The notes under the pieces were generated by a model that searched no databases, was not told the DNA's origin, and saw only the letters and a list, made by a program, of their open reading frames with translations. A DNA stretch of 64,000 nucleotides, from NCBI RefSeq assembly GCF_019890935.1, contig NZ_CP082333.1, positions 1,142,001 through 1,206,000 on the forward strand. The letters are read 5' to 3'. This document shows positions 34,833-45,224 of the stretch, one piece after another. The stretch is from Exiguobacterium acetylicum (lineage in GTDB: Bacteria > Bacillota > Bacilli > Exiguobacteriales > Exiguobacteriaceae). Each line of letters begins with the position of its first letter. Position 1 is the first letter of the stretch. A program made the position numbers and the translations under genes.

Positions 34833-35654
34833 ATGGATTTACGTCAGTACCGCTATTTTTGTGCGGTCGTCGAGGAACAATCCGTCACGCGGGCAGCGGA
34901 GCGCTTGCGGATGGCGCAACCTGCCTTGACGCAGCAAATTCGGCGAATGGAAGAAGAGCTAGGTGTTCGTCTGATTGAGCGGGCAGGGCGCGGGATTCGG
35001 ATTACCTCGAGCGGCAACCGCTTATATGAACGAGCAGTTTCTTTGCTGCAGTTCGAGCAGGAGACACGGATGGAAGTGAGCGATATCGAAGCCGGGCGAA
35101 CAGGGATTTTGCGAATTGGTGTCAACACCTTATCAGCCAGTCGGCTCGTCGAATGGATTGAACAGATGAAACGACGACATCCTGGCATTATCTTACAAGT
35201 CCACCAAGGAGAATCGAGTGCGCTCATCGAACGGTTGAAAGAGCGGTCGCTTGATGCAGCATTCGTCCGTCTGCCAATTGATGCGCAAGGGATCTCGATT
35301 GAATGGATGGAAGAAGAACCGTTTCATCAAGTCTGGCATCCGGATCACCCAACTGCGAACCTCATCATTCCGAGTCAAGAAGGACTCGGTGTCTTTCAGA
35401 CGTTAAGTCAACGGCTCGGCGTCGTATCGCAAGAGACGTGTTCCGATGTCTTGACGCTGATCGGTCTTGTCCGCAGTGGACAGGCGGTGACTGTATTGCC
35501 GGAGAGTACGTTGCGGGAACTGGATATGACAGGACTGCACCAGACATACTTATCCGGTGCTGCAAGTACAACAGCCTTCGTCTGGTTGACGGAGACGGGA
35601 CCGACGACACTGACAAAACAATTCATTGAAATCATGAAAGAAACAGCAGATTGA
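34833..35654 (+). CDS. LysR-family transcriptional regulator
   Basis: 273 residues from MDLRQYRYF. N-terminal helix-turn-helix (about 1-60) is canonical: VVEEQSVTRAAERLRMAQPALTQQIRRMEEELGVRLIER, followed by a linker helix and an effector domain (about 90-273). The divergent NCS2 permease is the probable target; the effector could be a nucleobase, but this is inference. rtcB follows 30 bases downstream on the same strand with no terminator, so read-through is possible. Confidence 0.88.
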   Translation: MDLRQYRYFCAVVEEQSVTRAAERLRMAQPALTQQIRRMEEELGVRLIERAGRGIRITSSGNRLYERAVSLLQFEQETRMEVSDIEAGRTGILRIGVNTLSASRLVEWIEQMKRRHPGIILQVHQGESSALIERLKERSLDAAFVRLPIDAQGISIEWMEEEPFHQVWHPDHPTANLIIPSQEGLGVFQTLSQRLGVVSQETCSDVLTLIGLVRSGQAVTVLPESTLRELDMTGLHQTYLSGAASTTAFVWLTETGPTTLTKQFIEIMKETAD

Positions 35655-35684
35655 TCAACAGACAGGAAAGAAAGGATAGATTGT

Positions 35685-36869
35685 ATGAAAACGATTCAAG
35701 GCACGTATGGGGAAGCGAAGATTTTCACAGATAACGTCGACGACCTGACGATTAAGCAGGTCGCAGCTATGTTAGAGGAACAATTTGCGACAGACAGTCG
35801 TGTCCGGATCATGCCGGATTGCCATGCTGGAAAAGGGTCTGTCATCGGAACGACGATGCATGTGACGGACGAGGTCGTACCGAATCTCGTCGGGGTCGAT
35901 ATCGGTTGCGGCATGTTATGTACACGACTTGCTGAACAAGAACCAATCGATTATGCGAAACTTGACGCGACGATTCAGCGTCTCGTCCCAAGTGGCATGT
36001 CGGTACGCCAGCAAGCCCATCCATTATCAGAACAGATACCGTTTGATCAAGTGCTTGCACCGTTCAATGAGACACGGGCACGATTATCGATTGGTACGCT
36101 TGGTGGAGGGAATCATTTCATCGAACTGAACCAAGATGCAGCAGGACAGCGCTATCTCGTCATTCATTCTGGTAGTCGCAATCTTGGAAAAACGATTGCC
36201 GAACATTATCAAGCAGAGGCGGAAACGGCACGCTTCCAATTTGACGCTGACCAAGTCATCGCCGAATTAAAACAAAAAGGGCGCGCGTCGGAGATTCAAG
36301 CCACCTTACAGCAATTGAAGGAAAAACGGTCTACGTTTAACAAAGATTTAGCATCTGTTTCCGGCGAAGCGATGGAACGTTACCTCTATGATCTTAAAAT
36401 CGCCCAACGATACGCGGCATTGAACCGTCAGGCGATGACCGAAGTTATTTTTGAAGCGATGGGGTGGACGATTGCGGATCAATTCGATACGATCCACAAC
36501 TACATCGATCTTGACGCGATGATTCTACGAAAAGGTGCCATCTCTGCAAAAGCAGGCGAGCGGGCAATCATTCCGATGAACATGCGTGATGGTTCCTTGA
36601 TCGTCGTCGGAAAAGGAAATCCCGATTGGAACTATTCGGCGCCACACGGAGCAGGACGCATCATGTCGCGGTCAAAAGCATTCAAAACGGTTGAACTGGA
36701 TGCGTTCGAAAAGACGATGACTGATGTCTGGTCAAGTTCAGTCGTCGCATCGACGCGTGACGAGTCGCCGTTCGTCTACAAACCGATGGACGAAATCATC
36801 CGTAACACGAAAGAAACTGTCGATGTCGTCGAGATCATTAAACCGCTGTACAATTTTAAGGCGAAGTGA
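35685..36869 (+). CDS. rtcB: RtcB-family RNA-splicing ligase
   Basis: 394 residues. The metal and guanylylation residues are in place: MPDCHAGKGSVIGTT (about 43-57), VGVDIGCGM with Cys75, LGGGNHFIE, HSGSRNLGK, and the guanylated His321 in SAPHGAGRIMSR. RtcB joins 2',3'-cyclic phosphate and 5'-hydroxyl RNA ends using GTP and Mn. Bacterial members serve RNA repair. No archease or RtcA is adjacent. GAAAGAAAGGA lies upstream. Confidence 0.93.
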   Translation: MKTIQGTYGEAKIFTDNVDDLTIKQVAAMLEEQFATDSRVRIMPDCHAGKGSVIGTTMHVTDEVVPNLVGVDIGCGMLCTRLAEQEPIDYAKLDATIQRLVPSGMSVRQQAHPLSEQIPFDQVLAPFNETRARLSIGTLGGGNHFIELNQDAAGQRYLVIHSGSRNLGKTIAEHYQAEAETARFQFDADQVIAELKQKGRASEIQATLQQLKEKRSTFNKDLASVSGEAMERYLYDLKIAQRYAALNRQAMTEVIFEAMGWTIADQFDTIHNYIDLDAMILRKGAISAKAGERAIIPMNMRDGSLIVVGKGNPDWNYSAPHGAGRIMSRSKAFKTVELDAFEKTMTDVWSSSVVASTRDESPFVYKPMDEIIRNTKETVDVVEIIKPLYNFKAK

Positions 36870-36902
36870 TAGAAGGATATCAACAATGGGGGAGGATGTT
36901 CT

Positions 36903-37472
36903 ATGAATTATAAGGGGACTATGTTGATTCTGTTTTCAAGTGTGTTTTTAATCGCTGGATGCACGGATGAGGCGGCTATGACGGAACAGAAAAAAGTAGA
37001 AGTCAAAACTACTACGCATACGAATCAAACGAAACACCCCATCTTAAATCCAGTTCAGTATGAAAAGCTGTTCAAGCATATGAATGAACACTTGAAGATG
37101 AATCAGTTTCAGTTGAAGGGAAGTACGATCGGTGCAGACTTCACGGCTGTCGACCAATCCTTGAGTTTTGGGAAAAGACGATGGTTAACGGTTGACGGAA
37201 CGATTGACACGCCATCGACCCAGGAGACACTTTATTTTGAAAACCAAAAACAAGATACGCGGTTAGCGATTCATTTTGCGTATACGGATCGATACATAGG
37301 CAATGATTTGGTTCAGTATCAATCAAACGGTGATTACGGCGAGCTCCTTATCATCAGCTACAAAAATATCCTCATAACCGTGCAACACAATTCTATACAG
37401 AAAGTCGATCCTGAAACGACGCAGGAAGCAGCAAAACAGGTGATCCAGGAATTAAAAAACGTTCCCGTCTAA
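36903..37472 (+). CDS. Lipoprotein, unknown function
   Basis: 189 residues with a type II signal: hydrophobic MLILFSSVFLIAGC and lipobox LIAGC, Cys20 lipidated. The mature part is a mixed alpha/beta domain (about 45-189) without a family I recognise. The RBS is GGGGGAGG. It is 33 bases downstream of rtcB and may be in its transcript. The stop overlaps the terminator serving the convergent gene. Confidence 0.7.
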   Translation: MNYKGTMLILFSSVFLIAGCTDEAAMTEQKKVEVKTTTHTNQTKHPILNPVQYEKLFKHMNEHLKMNQFQLKGSTIGADFTAVDQSLSFGKRRWLTVDGTIDTPSTQETLYFENQKQDTRLAIHFAYTDRYIGNDLVQYQSNGDYGELLIISYKNILITVQHNSIQKVDPETTQEAAKQVIQELKNVPV

Positions 37473-37483
37473 AACGAGAACGT
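37455..37483 (-). terminator. Terminator of the DUF1269-type gene
   Basis: ACGTTCTCGTTTTAGACGGGAACGT region: ACGTTC / GAACGT stem with GC core and TTTTTT tail on the minus strand. Confidence 0.7.
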
Positions 37484-37505
37484 AAAGAAGACAACTTTGA
37501 TTTGA

Positions 37506-38000
37506 TTAGACTGCACCATCCGGTAATGTCTCACCTGTCCGGCGAATCGTCGCTCCGAGTTCAGCGGCGATCGCATTGACAGCTTCTGAATCTTCGTTGA
37601 CTTCACTGATCAAGATGACACCGTAATGGTCGGGATCAATCTGATTCAGCGTCCGGTTGAAAAGATCAAACGATTCCCGTTCATTCTTTTCATCCCGGTT
37701 CGCACCGATCAAATAACCAGCAACGGAACCGACGAGCATACCGAACGGACCTCCGACGACACCGATCGCCATGCCGATCAATGAGCCTTTGAAGGATTGG
37801 TCCTGTTGCGTGAAGTCGATGGCATCAATGAAAGAGAAGCCCTCTGCTTCGTCACGTTTTGCGAGAACCATCTGATCCATCTCGATTTCCTTGATTGCCT
37901 CGAGATCCTTAATCATCGCAAAGCCTGTTTTTGCTTTTTCTAAATCACTAAAAATGATTGTCGTAATAACGTGCGTTGCATCGCTTTTATATTTCGCCAT
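37506..38000 (-). CDS. DUF1269-like putative stress protein with glycine-zipper segment
   Basis: 164 residues from MAKYKSD with GGAGGC upstream. A ferredoxin-like fold frames a hydrophobic Gly-rich stretch (LIGMAIGVVGGPFGMLVGSVAGYLIGA, residues about 77-103) that could insert into a membrane. Resembles DUF1269 proteins. A sigma-B-like promoter is upstream, suggesting stress induction. Function unknown. Confidence 0.7.
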   Translation of the reverse strand: MAKYKSDATHVITTIIFSDLEKAKTGFAMIKDLEAIKEIEMDQMVLAKRDEAEGFSFIDAIDFTQQDQSFKGSLIGMAIGVVGGPFGMLVGSVAGYLIGANRDEKNERESFDLFNRTLNQIDPDHYGVILISEVNEDSEAVNAIAAELGATIRRTGETLPDGAV

Positions 38001-38045
38001 AATAAACGCCTCCACAAGAATCGGATATCGTACTACACTTTTTAA

Positions 38046-38071
38046 GTACCCTGAACATTCTAAATGGAAAC
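38046..38071 (-). promoter_or_regulatory. Sigma-B-like promoter of the DUF1269-type gene
   Basis: On the minus strand GTTTCC-N14-GGGTAC, fitting GTTTAA-N14-GGGTAT at 9 of 12 positions, 46 bases upstream of the start. Confidence 0.5.
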
Positions 38072-38257
38072 GCGAGACTGGAAATATGAGAAAAACAGGA
38101 CAACAGAATAATTTTCTAATATCAGCAATAAGTAAAACTTATCGAAAGTCTTTTGTTCTTTCAAATTGTAACGGAATCCATATTATACTATGATAGAACT
38201 GTACAAGTAAGCGGTATCAGGGGCTTGATGTCGTGAACACTTAAAGGGGGAATCACC

Positions 38258-40984
38258 ATGAAGCAAACAGATGTGTCGCAAGATGTCTTTGGCGCACGCC
38301 GTTCGTTTGAAGCAAACGGTAAGAATTATCAGTACTATAGTCTTGAAAAATTGGAAGAACTCGGATTGACGGAAGTCAAACGTCTTCCATACTCGATTCG
38401 TGTCCTACTCGAGTCAGTACTTCGTCAACAAGATGGTCGTTCGATCACACGTGAACACGTCGAGAACTTGGCGAAATGGGGAACAGCTCAAGTTTCGAAC
38501 GATGTCGATGTTCCGTTCAAACCGTCACGCGTTATCCTTCAGGATTTCACAGGTGTTCCAACGGTCGTTGACCTCGCGTCACTTCGTAAAGCCATGCAAG
38601 ATCTCGGTGGAGACCCATCGGTCATCAACCCAGAAGTACCAGTCGACCTCGTCGTTGACCACTCGGTTCAAGTCGATGCTTACGGTTTTGCTGGAGCACT
38701 TGCAGAAAACATGGATCTCGAATTCGAACGTAACGAAGAGCGTTACAAACTGCTTCGCTGGGCGACTTCGGCATTCGATAACTACCGTGCCGTACCACCC
38801 GCAACAGGGATCGTCCACCAAGTTAACCTCGAGTACTTGGCATCTGTCGTCCTTGAAAAGGAAACAGCAGACGGTACAGTTGATGTGTACCCGGATACAC
38901 TCGTCGGAACAGACTCACACACGACGATGATCAACGGTCTCGGCGTCCTCGGTTGGGGAGTCGGTGGGATCGAAGCGGAAGCGGGCATGCTCGGACAGCC
39001 GTCATTCTTCCCAGTACCTGAAGTCATCGGTGTACGCATCACAGGTGAGATGCACCCAGGAACGACAGCAACAGACGTTGCCCTTCGTGTAACGGAAATG
39101 CTCCGTCAAGAGAACGTCGTCGGTAAGTTCGTCGAGTTCTTCGGTCCATCACTCCACTTGATGTCTCTTTCTGACCGGGCAACAATCGCGAACATGGCGC
39201 CAGAATACGGTGCAACATGTGGATTCTTCCCAGTCGACACAGAAACATTGACGTACCTTCGTCTGACAGGTCGCGATGAAGAATTGATCGAAAAAGTCGA
39301 GAACTACTCGAAAGCAAACGGTTTGTTCTACACGCCACAAAACGAAGATCCAACATTCACGAAAACAGTCGAACTTGATCTTTCAACGATCGTTCCTGCC
39401 CTTGCTGGACCAAAACGTCCACAAGACCGGATCGATTTAACGGATGTTCATACATCATTCAAAAAAGCGTTGACGGCTCCACAAGGAAACGCTGGATTCG
39501 GCTTAGCGGAAGAAGAAGCGAACAAAGTCGCTGTCGTTCAGTTCGAAGACGAAGCTGTTGAAATGCGTACGGGTGACGTTGCAATCGCTGCGATCACGAG
39601 CTGTACGAACACATCAAACCCATACGTCATGATCGGTGCGGGACTCGTCGCGAAAAAAGCGATCGAACTCGGTCTTTCGGTTCCAAAATACGTCAAGACA
39701 TCACTTGCGCCAGGATCGAAGGTCGTTACGGATTACCTCGAGAAATCAGGACTCCAAACGTACCTTGACGAACTCGGCTTCAACACGGTCGGTTACGGCT
39801 GTACGACATGTATCGGGAACTCTGGTCCACTCGATCGCGCTGTCGAAGACGCGATCCTCGGTTCAGACTTACTCGTTTCGTCTGTCCTCTCCGGTAACCG
39901 TAACTTCGAAGGTCGTGTCCACCCGCTCGTCAAAGCGAACTACTTGGCTTCACCGCCACTCGTCGTCGCGTATGCACTTGCAGGAACAGTCGACGTCGAT
40001 ATCATGAACGCGTCACTCGGAACAGGCAAAGACGGACAAGAAGTCTTCTTCGCTGACATCTGGCCTTCACGTGATGAGATCCAAACGATCATCAACACGG
40101 TCGTCACACCAGAAAGCTTCCGTGCAGAATACGATTCAGTCTTCACAGGAAACGAACGTTGGAACAACCTTGATGTGCCAACAGGGGATCAGTACGACTT
40201 CGACGGTGAGTCGACGTACATCCAAAACCCACCGTTCTTCGAGAACTTGGCGAAGGAAGCTGGTCAAGTCGAAGCGCTCAACGGACTCCGTGTCTTCGGT
40301 AAGTTTGCTGATTCGGTTACGACGGACCACATCTCACCAGCGGGTTCATTCTCGAAAACGACACCAGCCGGTCAATACCTCGTCAACAAAGGGGTTGCAC
40401 CAAAAGACTTCAACTCATACGGTTCACGTCGTGGTAACCACGAAATCATGATGCGCGGAACGTTCGCGAACATCCGCATCCGTAACCAAGTCGCACCAGG
40501 TACAGAAGGTGGCTTCACGACGTACTGGCCAACAGGCGAAACGATGGCGATGTACGATGCTGCGATGAAGTATAAAGAAGATGGCACAGGTCTCGTCATC
40601 CTCGCTGGTAAAGATTACGGAATGGGTTCTTCACGTGACTGGGCAGCAAAAGGAACGAACTTGCTCGGCGTCAAAGCCGTCATCGCGGAAAGCTTCGAGC
40701 GGATTCACCGTTCAAACCTCGTCATGATGGGTGTTCTTCCACTGCAATACGTGGCAGGCACGACAGCTGAAACACTTGGTTTAACAGGTGAAGAAGCGAT
40801 CAGCATCGCAATCGATGAGTCTGTTCGTCCACGTGACATCGTTAAAGTCACAGCGACAGCGGCAGACGGAAAAGTCACTGAATTCGAAGCGATCGCTCGT
40901 TTCGACTCAGAAGTCGACATCGATTACTACCGTCACGGCGGGATCCTTCCAATGGTCCTTCGTGAGCGTCTCCAACAAGCATAA
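38258..40984 (+). CDS. acnA: Aconitate hydratase A
   Basis: 908 residues, full length for AcnA/CitB. Interconverts citrate and isocitrate in the TCA cycle; Bacillus CitB is also an RNA-binding protein. The three cluster cysteines are in [10 protein letters not shown] and [10 protein letters not shown]. Substrate-binding segments [35 protein letters not shown] and [18 protein letters not shown] are present. The RBS is AAGGGGG. In the 257-base gap upstream an AT-rich stretch around 38181-38195 could hold the promoter, but I cannot assign it or a CcpC/CodY site with confidence. Confidence 0.96.
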   Translation: MKQTDVSQDVFGARRSFEANGKNYQYYSLEKLEELGLTEVKRLPYSIRVLLESVLRQQDGRSITREHVENLAKWGTAQVSNDVDVPFKPSRVILQDFTGVPTVVDLASLRKAMQDLGGDPSVINPEVPVDLVVDHSVQVDAYGFAGALAENMDLEFERNEERYKLLRWATSAFDNYRAVPPATGIVHQVNLEYLASVVLEKETADGTVDVYPDTLVGTDSHTTMINGLGVLGWGVGGIEAEAGMLGQPSFFPVPEVIGVRITGEMHPGTTATDVALRVTEMLRQENVVGKFVEFFGPSLHLMSLSDRATIANMAPEYGATCGFFPVDTETLTYLRLTGRDEELIEKVENYSKANGLFYTPQNEDPTFTKTVELDLSTIVPALAGPKRPQDRIDLTDVHTSFKKALTAPQGNAGFGLAEEEANKVAVVQFEDEAVEMRTGDVAIAAITSCTNTSNPYVMIGAGLVAKKAIELGLSVPKYVKTSLAPGSKVVTDYLEKSGLQTYLDELGFNTVGYGCTTCIGNSGPLDRAVEDAILGSDLLVSSVLSGNRNFEGRVHPLVKANYLASPPLVVAYALAGTVDVDIMNASLGTGKDGQEVFFADIWPSRDEIQTIINTVVTPESFRAEYDSVFTGNERWNNLDVPTGDQYDFDGESTYIQNPPFFENLAKEAGQVEALNGLRVFGKFADSVTTDHISPAGSFSKTTPAGQYLVNKGVAPKDFNSYGSRRGNHEIMMRGTFANIRIRNQVAPGTEGGFTTYWPTGETMAMYDAAMKYKEDGTGLVILAGKDYGMGSSRDWAAKGTNLLGVKAVIAESFERIHRSNLVMMGVLPLQYVAGTTAETLGLTGEEAISIAIDESVRPRDIVKVTATAADGKVTEFEAIARFDSEVDIDYYRHGGILPMVLRERLQQA

Positions 40985-40995
40985 GTTGTCTAATC

Positions 40996-41023
40996 AAAGG
41001 TGGGGGAAACCCCACCTTTTTTT
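40996..41023 (+). terminator. Intrinsic terminator of acnA
   Basis: AAAGGTGGGG-GAAA-CCCCACCTTTTTTT, perfect stem with a GAAA loop. Confidence 0.93.
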
Positions 41024-41041
41024 GACGAGAGGAGGAAAAAG

Positions 41042-41506
41042 GTGAACCGATTCAAGAAGTGGTTTCAACCGAAGGAAGACCAGCCGTTGCCGATGCGTGA
41101 CGTGACGCTTGATGAAGTCAAACAAGCGACACATGCCTTTGAATCCGAACTACCGAAAGGGACGAATCGGACAGTGCTTCTAGATAATGAGCAACGCATT
41201 GACTTAAAGCAGCTGGAGCCGTATTTGAAAGCACGTTCGACACAAGTGTTTTACATGTCGCGTGAGACATTCACCATCATGGAGGCAAAAGACCGGGAAC
41301 TCGTCTATGAGATGGATCATGTCCAGGTTGCCGTCGATCGCTATTTTGACCGGGTGAAGAAACTCCCGTTGAAACCGTATAGTAAGACGTTCCAAGTCGA
41401 CTGCGCGATGTTGTTTCAGGATGGCTATTTACGTGAAATGCCGCATCATAGCTATTACTTGGTCGATGAGTCGATGATCGTCTCGCTGACGCCGAAGGAA
41501 GCATAA
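41042..41506 (+). CDS. DUF3939-like hypothetical protein
   Basis: 154 residues from a GTG with GAGGAGG 6 bases upstream. Soluble; LDLKQLEPYLKARSTQVFYMSRETFTIMEAKDREL-type sequence resembles the DUF3939 family of Bacilli (tentative). No signal or membrane segment. Single gene ending in a terminator. Confidence 0.65.
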   Translation: MNRFKKWFQPKEDQPLPMRDVTLDEVKQATHAFESELPKGTNRTVLLDNEQRIDLKQLEPYLKARSTQVFYMSRETFTIMEAKDRELVYEMDHVQVAVDRYFDRVKKLPLKPYSKTFQVDCAMLFQDGYLREMPHHSYYLVDESMIVSLTPKEA

Positions 41507-41511
41507 ACGTA

Positions 41512-41550
41512 AGCAAGGGTGGACCGAATTGATTCGGTTCGCCTTTTTTT
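41512..41550 (+). terminator. Intrinsic terminator
   Basis: AGGGTG-ACCGAAT / ATTCGGT-CGCCTTTTTTT hairpin. Confidence 0.85.
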
Positions 41551-41696
41551 GTCGTCCTGACCGTTTTCTGATTTGTTCAAAAGTCTGACGAATTTAGTCA
41601 GAAATCGTGAAATCTCGGACAAACCCTTTGTATTCTCCTTATAAAACCGATACGATGATAAGGAATAGAGACTTGAGCTAGGAAGGTGTACATGGC

Positions 41697-42404
41697 ATGA
41701 CGAAACGAACGAGCACGTGGATTGCAGTAGCAATCGTGGCAATGGCGATCCTCCTTGCCTACAATTTTTATCTCTTGAACAAGACGCAGACCGCAAGCGA
41801 TGAAAAAGCCGCGACGGTCAAACCGTTTTATACGATGACACGCATTCAATATGTTGAGAAGAAGCTCGCGACGAAAAAAGATGAACTTGAATCACGCACG
41901 TATGAAGTCGTCTTTAATGACAAAGGTCATTTCCGGACAGAAGTCGTAGACGGTCCGTCAAAAGGATCGCTTGCGATCTGGAACGGGACGATGTTCCGTG
42001 AGTATGATGCGACAGGGAAGTTAGTCAATGAGACGAAAGCGGGCAAAAGTGTCAGCGCGCCGCGCCCATTCCTCTCACGTGGCTTCAACGAACAGATCCT
42101 CGCCTTCATCAATAAAGGTGACTTCGGACAAGTCGAGGGAGAAGCGGACATCGCCGGAATGGCAGCAGACGTGTACGTGAAAAAAGAACCATCAAGCACG
42201 GTACCAGAAGACTGGATCAAACAATATCCATCAATCTTCGATAAAGAAAACAACCAGGAACAAGCAACGTATTATGTCGCTTCCGACCGTTCGAAAGTAC
42301 TCGGTGCGGAGTCACGCAATAACGGTAAACTGTTCTACTCTGTCAAGATGAAGAGTTTTGAAACGATCGATACGTTCGATCCGGATTGGTTAAAAGCAAA
42401 ATAA
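41697..42404 (+). CDS. Membrane-anchored extracytoplasmic protein, unknown function
   Basis: 235 residues. One N-terminal membrane helix (about 7-28) and a beta-rich outer domain (RTYEVVFNDKGHFRTEVVDG, SLAIWNGTMFREYDATGKLV) that resembles the LolA/LppX-type lipoprotein-carrier fold seen in sporulation and stress lipoproteins of Bacilli (inference). The RBS is AGGAAGGTG. It precedes the tandem AAA gene, from which it is separated by a terminator. Confidence 0.65.
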   Translation: MTKRTSTWIAVAIVAMAILLAYNFYLLNKTQTASDEKAATVKPFYTMTRIQYVEKKLATKKDELESRTYEVVFNDKGHFRTEVVDGPSKGSLAIWNGTMFREYDATGKLVNETKAGKSVSAPRPFLSRGFNEQILAFINKGDFGQVEGEADIAGMAADVYVKKEPSSTVPEDWIKQYPSIFDKENNQEQATYYVASDRSKVLGAESRNNGKLFYSVKMKSFETIDTFDPDWLKAK

Positions 42405-42412
42405 ACAAGAAA

Positions 42413-42461
42413 CGACCGGCGATGACGCTACGAAACGGTAGCGGACAAAGTCGGTTTTTTC
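42413..42461 (+). terminator. Intrinsic terminator
   Basis: GACCG outer pairs and CGCTAC-GAAAC-GGTAGCG inner stem, ending in CGGTTTTTT. Confidence 0.65.
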
Positions 42462-42480
42462 GAGACGCAGGAGGTTCAAC

Positions 42481-44724
42481 ATGGAAGCATTCTCGAAAGA
42501 GGAGATGTTCAATCAAATCAAAGCGTGGGAAGAGGGCGCGAAGGTCGAGGAGGTGCTCGCCTTACGGTATGCTCAAAGTAGCCGGTTGCTTGGAGAGACG
42601 GAAGCACTCGTCCGGATATTGGCGTTACTCGTCGAACATCGCTATATCATGACGGGACGACTGGATGCCTTAGCTGAGAGTTGGATGCAAGAAATCCGTC
42701 AGCATGGTCGTTTGCCAGCCCGTCTTGAGCAGTTGTTGACGGAACAACAATTACAAAGTACGTATCAGCGCCTTGTTGCGCATACGTTTCCGACGATTCG
42801 CGAGACGGACAATGCGAACGCCAAACGATCAGCGACGAAAGAACTGATTCTCCAAGCAAGTCAAATCGTCGAGGAGACGGAACAAATCGTCGAACTGACG
42901 GAACGACTGCGTCGGTTGGATGCCGGACGCTGGACGGAACTGTTCGAGGCTGGAACGGCATTACTGCGTTCGAGTGCCACGCTTGAACAGACAGCACAGA
43001 CATTCGTCGACAGCCTACAAGAGCGCTTCTATTCCCGGGAAGCATTCCGCGAGATGACGGAACTGAAAGCGACGACGATCCAGGATCTCAAACGTGTCGT
43101 CGCTTTGCTCCCTGTCGAAAGCAAACAAGTCGAACGCTCAGCACTCGAGGAACTCGACGCGATGATTGGTCTCGAAGACATCAAACAACGGGTCCATCAT
43201 ATGTATCGCTTCTTGAAGTATCAACAAAAACGATCGGAAGATGGTTACCGTTCGAGCGATCAACCATCGCTACACATGATTTTCATGGGAAACCCCGGAA
43301 CCGGGAAAACGACCCTTGCCCGTCTGATGGCAAAAATCTATCACGAGCTCGGACTTCTCGAACGACCGGAAGTCGTCGAGACGGATCGTTCATCGCTTGT
43401 CGGTGCGTTCGTCGGTCAGACGGAAGAACAGGTCATGAGTAAAGTCCGCGAAGCCGTCGGAGGGGTGCTCTTCATCGATGAAGCCTATGCCTTAAAACGT
43501 GCCGGACAAAGTGGGAACGATTATGGTCAGGCAGCGATTGATACGCTCGTCGCAGCAATGACGAGTGGGGAATATGCAGGGCGATTTGCGGTCGTGCTTG
43601 CTGGATACCCAGAAGAGATGCGTGATTTCCTGAAGGCGAATCCTGGACTCCGGAGTCGTTTCCCGGAATCAAATCATTATCTACTCGCCGACTATACGGA
43701 TCAGGAGCTGCTCGCCATCGGACGGTCGATCGCGACCGCGAACGATTACGTCTTGACGGAACAAGCAGAGCGGGCGTTGCTAGGTCGTCTGGAACGAGAA
43801 CGGGTTGACGCCAGTTTCGGAAATGGACGCGCCGTCCGTAATATCGTTCTTGATGCGATCTTCAAAAAGGGATCAAGCCTTGGAGAGAGTGCCAGTCACG
43901 AAGACTTTGCCTTACTCGAACAAGAAGATTTCGAGATGGTACAAGAACCGGACGCAACCGTTGAGGAGCGGATTGCTTCGCTCGTCGGATTGTCTGATCT
44001 CAAAGATGAACTCAAACAGATTGAAGCTCTGTTGTCGATGCAAAAACGTCGCCGGGAAGCCGGTTATAAAGTCTTACCGGTCGAATTACATGCGGTCTTT
44101 AGCGGCAATAGCGGAACCGGAAAGACAACCGTCGCGCAGCTCTATGCCGATGTCTTACGACAATGCGGTTATTTAAAACGCGGACACTTGAAAGTCGTCA
44201 GCCGGGCGGATCTCGTCTCCGGTTACGTCGGACAAACGGCGCAAAAGACGCGAGACGCAATTCGCGACGCGCTGGGTGGTGTCTTATTCATCGATGAAGC
44301 GTATGCGTTAAACGGTGGAGCGAACGACTTTGGAAAGGAAGCGATTGATACGCTTGTGGATGAGATGACGAAACATCAAGACAATCTCGTCGTCGTCCTT
44401 GCGGGTTACGAGCAACAGATGAACGCTTTGCTTGCGAGTAACCCAGGATTGAAATCACGCTTCAAACGGTCATTCCACTTCCCAAATTATTCGCCAGACG
44501 AGTTGATTCAAATCATTGAAGGATACGCAGCGCGGTTCGGATACGAGCTGACGGAGGACGCACGATCGACGCTTACCGAGAAGATTGATGTCGTTCCGAA
44601 CGGAAACGCACGAGCGGCGATCACAATCGTCGAACAGGCGATCGCGAAGCAGTCGATGCGATTAATTGACAAAGTTAGCTTATCCGGTTCAGAATGGTCC
44701 TATCTTGAAAAAGAGGATTTTTAA
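42481..44724 (+). CDS. Tandem AAA+ ATPase of the CbxX/CfxQ (SpoVK-like) family
   Basis: 747 residues. The N-terminal 220 residues are helical and unassigned. Two complete CbxX-type AAA modules follow: Walker A GNPGTGKTT (270-278) and GNSGTGKTT (542-550), each with Walker B GGVLFIDEAYAL, a conserved VGQT pore-side segment and LAGY sensor-1 region (VVLAGYPEEM; VVLAGYEQQM). Relatives are Rubisco activase CbbX and sporulation SpoVK, usually with one module. The client is unknown. The RBS is GCAGGAGG. A thioesterase gene follows 12 bases later. Confidence 0.85.
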   Translation: MEAFSKEEMFNQIKAWEEGAKVEEVLALRYAQSSRLLGETEALVRILALLVEHRYIMTGRLDALAESWMQEIRQHGRLPARLEQLLTEQQLQSTYQRLVAHTFPTIRETDNANAKRSATKELILQASQIVEETEQIVELTERLRRLDAGRWTELFEAGTALLRSSATLEQTAQTFVDSLQERFYSREAFREMTELKATTIQDLKRVVALLPVESKQVERSALEELDAMIGLEDIKQRVHHMYRFLKYQQKRSEDGYRSSDQPSLHMIFMGNPGTGKTTLARLMAKIYHELGLLERPEVVETDRSSLVGAFVGQTEEQVMSKVREAVGGVLFIDEAYALKRAGQSGNDYGQAAIDTLVAAMTSGEYAGRFAVVLAGYPEEMRDFLKANPGLRSRFPESNHYLLADYTDQELLAIGRSIATANDYVLTEQAERALLGRLERERVDASFGNGRAVRNIVLDAIFKKGSSLGESASHEDFALLEQEDFEMVQEPDATVEERIASLVGLSDLKDELKQIEALLSMQKRRREAGYKVLPVELHAVFSGNSGTGKTTVAQLYADVLRQCGYLKRGHLKVVSRADLVSGYVGQTAQKTRDAIRDALGGVLFIDEAYALNGGANDFGKEAIDTLVDEMTKHQDNLVVVLAGYEQQMNALLASNPGLKSRFKRSFHFPNYSPDELIQIIEGYAARFGYELTEDARSTLTEKIDVVPNGNARAAITIVEQAIAKQSMRLIDKVSLSGSEWSYLEKEDF

Positions 44725-44736
44725 GGGGGAAGCTAC

Positions 44737-45174
44737 ATGCACACGATTGAAATACCTGTCCGGTACGCCGAGACGGACATGATGGGCATCGTCTATCATT
44801 CGAACTATCTCGTCTACCTGGAACTCGCACGGACAGAATTAATCCAGTCCTTAGGTCTTGATTACAAGGAGATGGAAGATGCGGGATATGTCTCCCCGGT
44901 CACGAATGTCAATCTCGATTACAAACGCTCGTTGACGTATGGTGATACAGCGGTCGTCACGGTCTGGATTGATCATTACGATGGATTACGGACAATTTAT
45001 GGCTATACAGTCAAACATCCGGACGGGAAGCTTGCAGTATCTGCGAAGACGACACATGTCGTCGTCAAGAAGGAAAACTTCCGACCGATTCGCTTGCCGA
45101 AGGTATTCCCGAACTGGCACGAAATTTATGAGAAGATGAGTGAGACGGACGCAGCACTCTTAACGGAAGCGTGA
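44737..45174 (+). CDS. Acyl-CoA thioesterase, 4-hydroxybenzoyl-CoA thioesterase (YbgC) family
   Basis: 145 residues, a single hot-dog domain. The catalytic aspartate-containing motif is RYAETDMMGIVYHSNYLVYLELAR (catalytic Asp at YAETDMMG, followed by YHSNY), typical of YbgC/FadM enzymes. It hydrolyses acyl-CoA; substrate length is unknown. Closely follows the tandem AAA gene (12 bases), so the two are likely co-transcribed. Confidence 0.87.
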   Translation: MHTIEIPVRYAETDMMGIVYHSNYLVYLELARTELIQSLGLDYKEMEDAGYVSPVTNVNLDYKRSLTYGDTAVVTVWIDHYDGLRTIYGYTVKHPDGKLAVSAKTTHVVVKKENFRPIRLPKVFPNWHEIYEKMSETDAALLTEA

Positions 45175-45186
45175 AGAAATACATCA

Positions 45187-45224
45187 CAGCGGGATCGATT
45201 TTTGAATCGGTTCCGCTTTTTTTC
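45187..45224 (+). terminator. Intrinsic terminator
   Basis: AGCGGGA-CGATT / AATCG-TTCCGCT with a long T run. Confidence 0.85.

Noticed and set aside
38400-38930. 176-residue ORF inside acnA
   Set aside because: Out-of-frame shadow with biased composition; acnA motifs are intact in the other frame.
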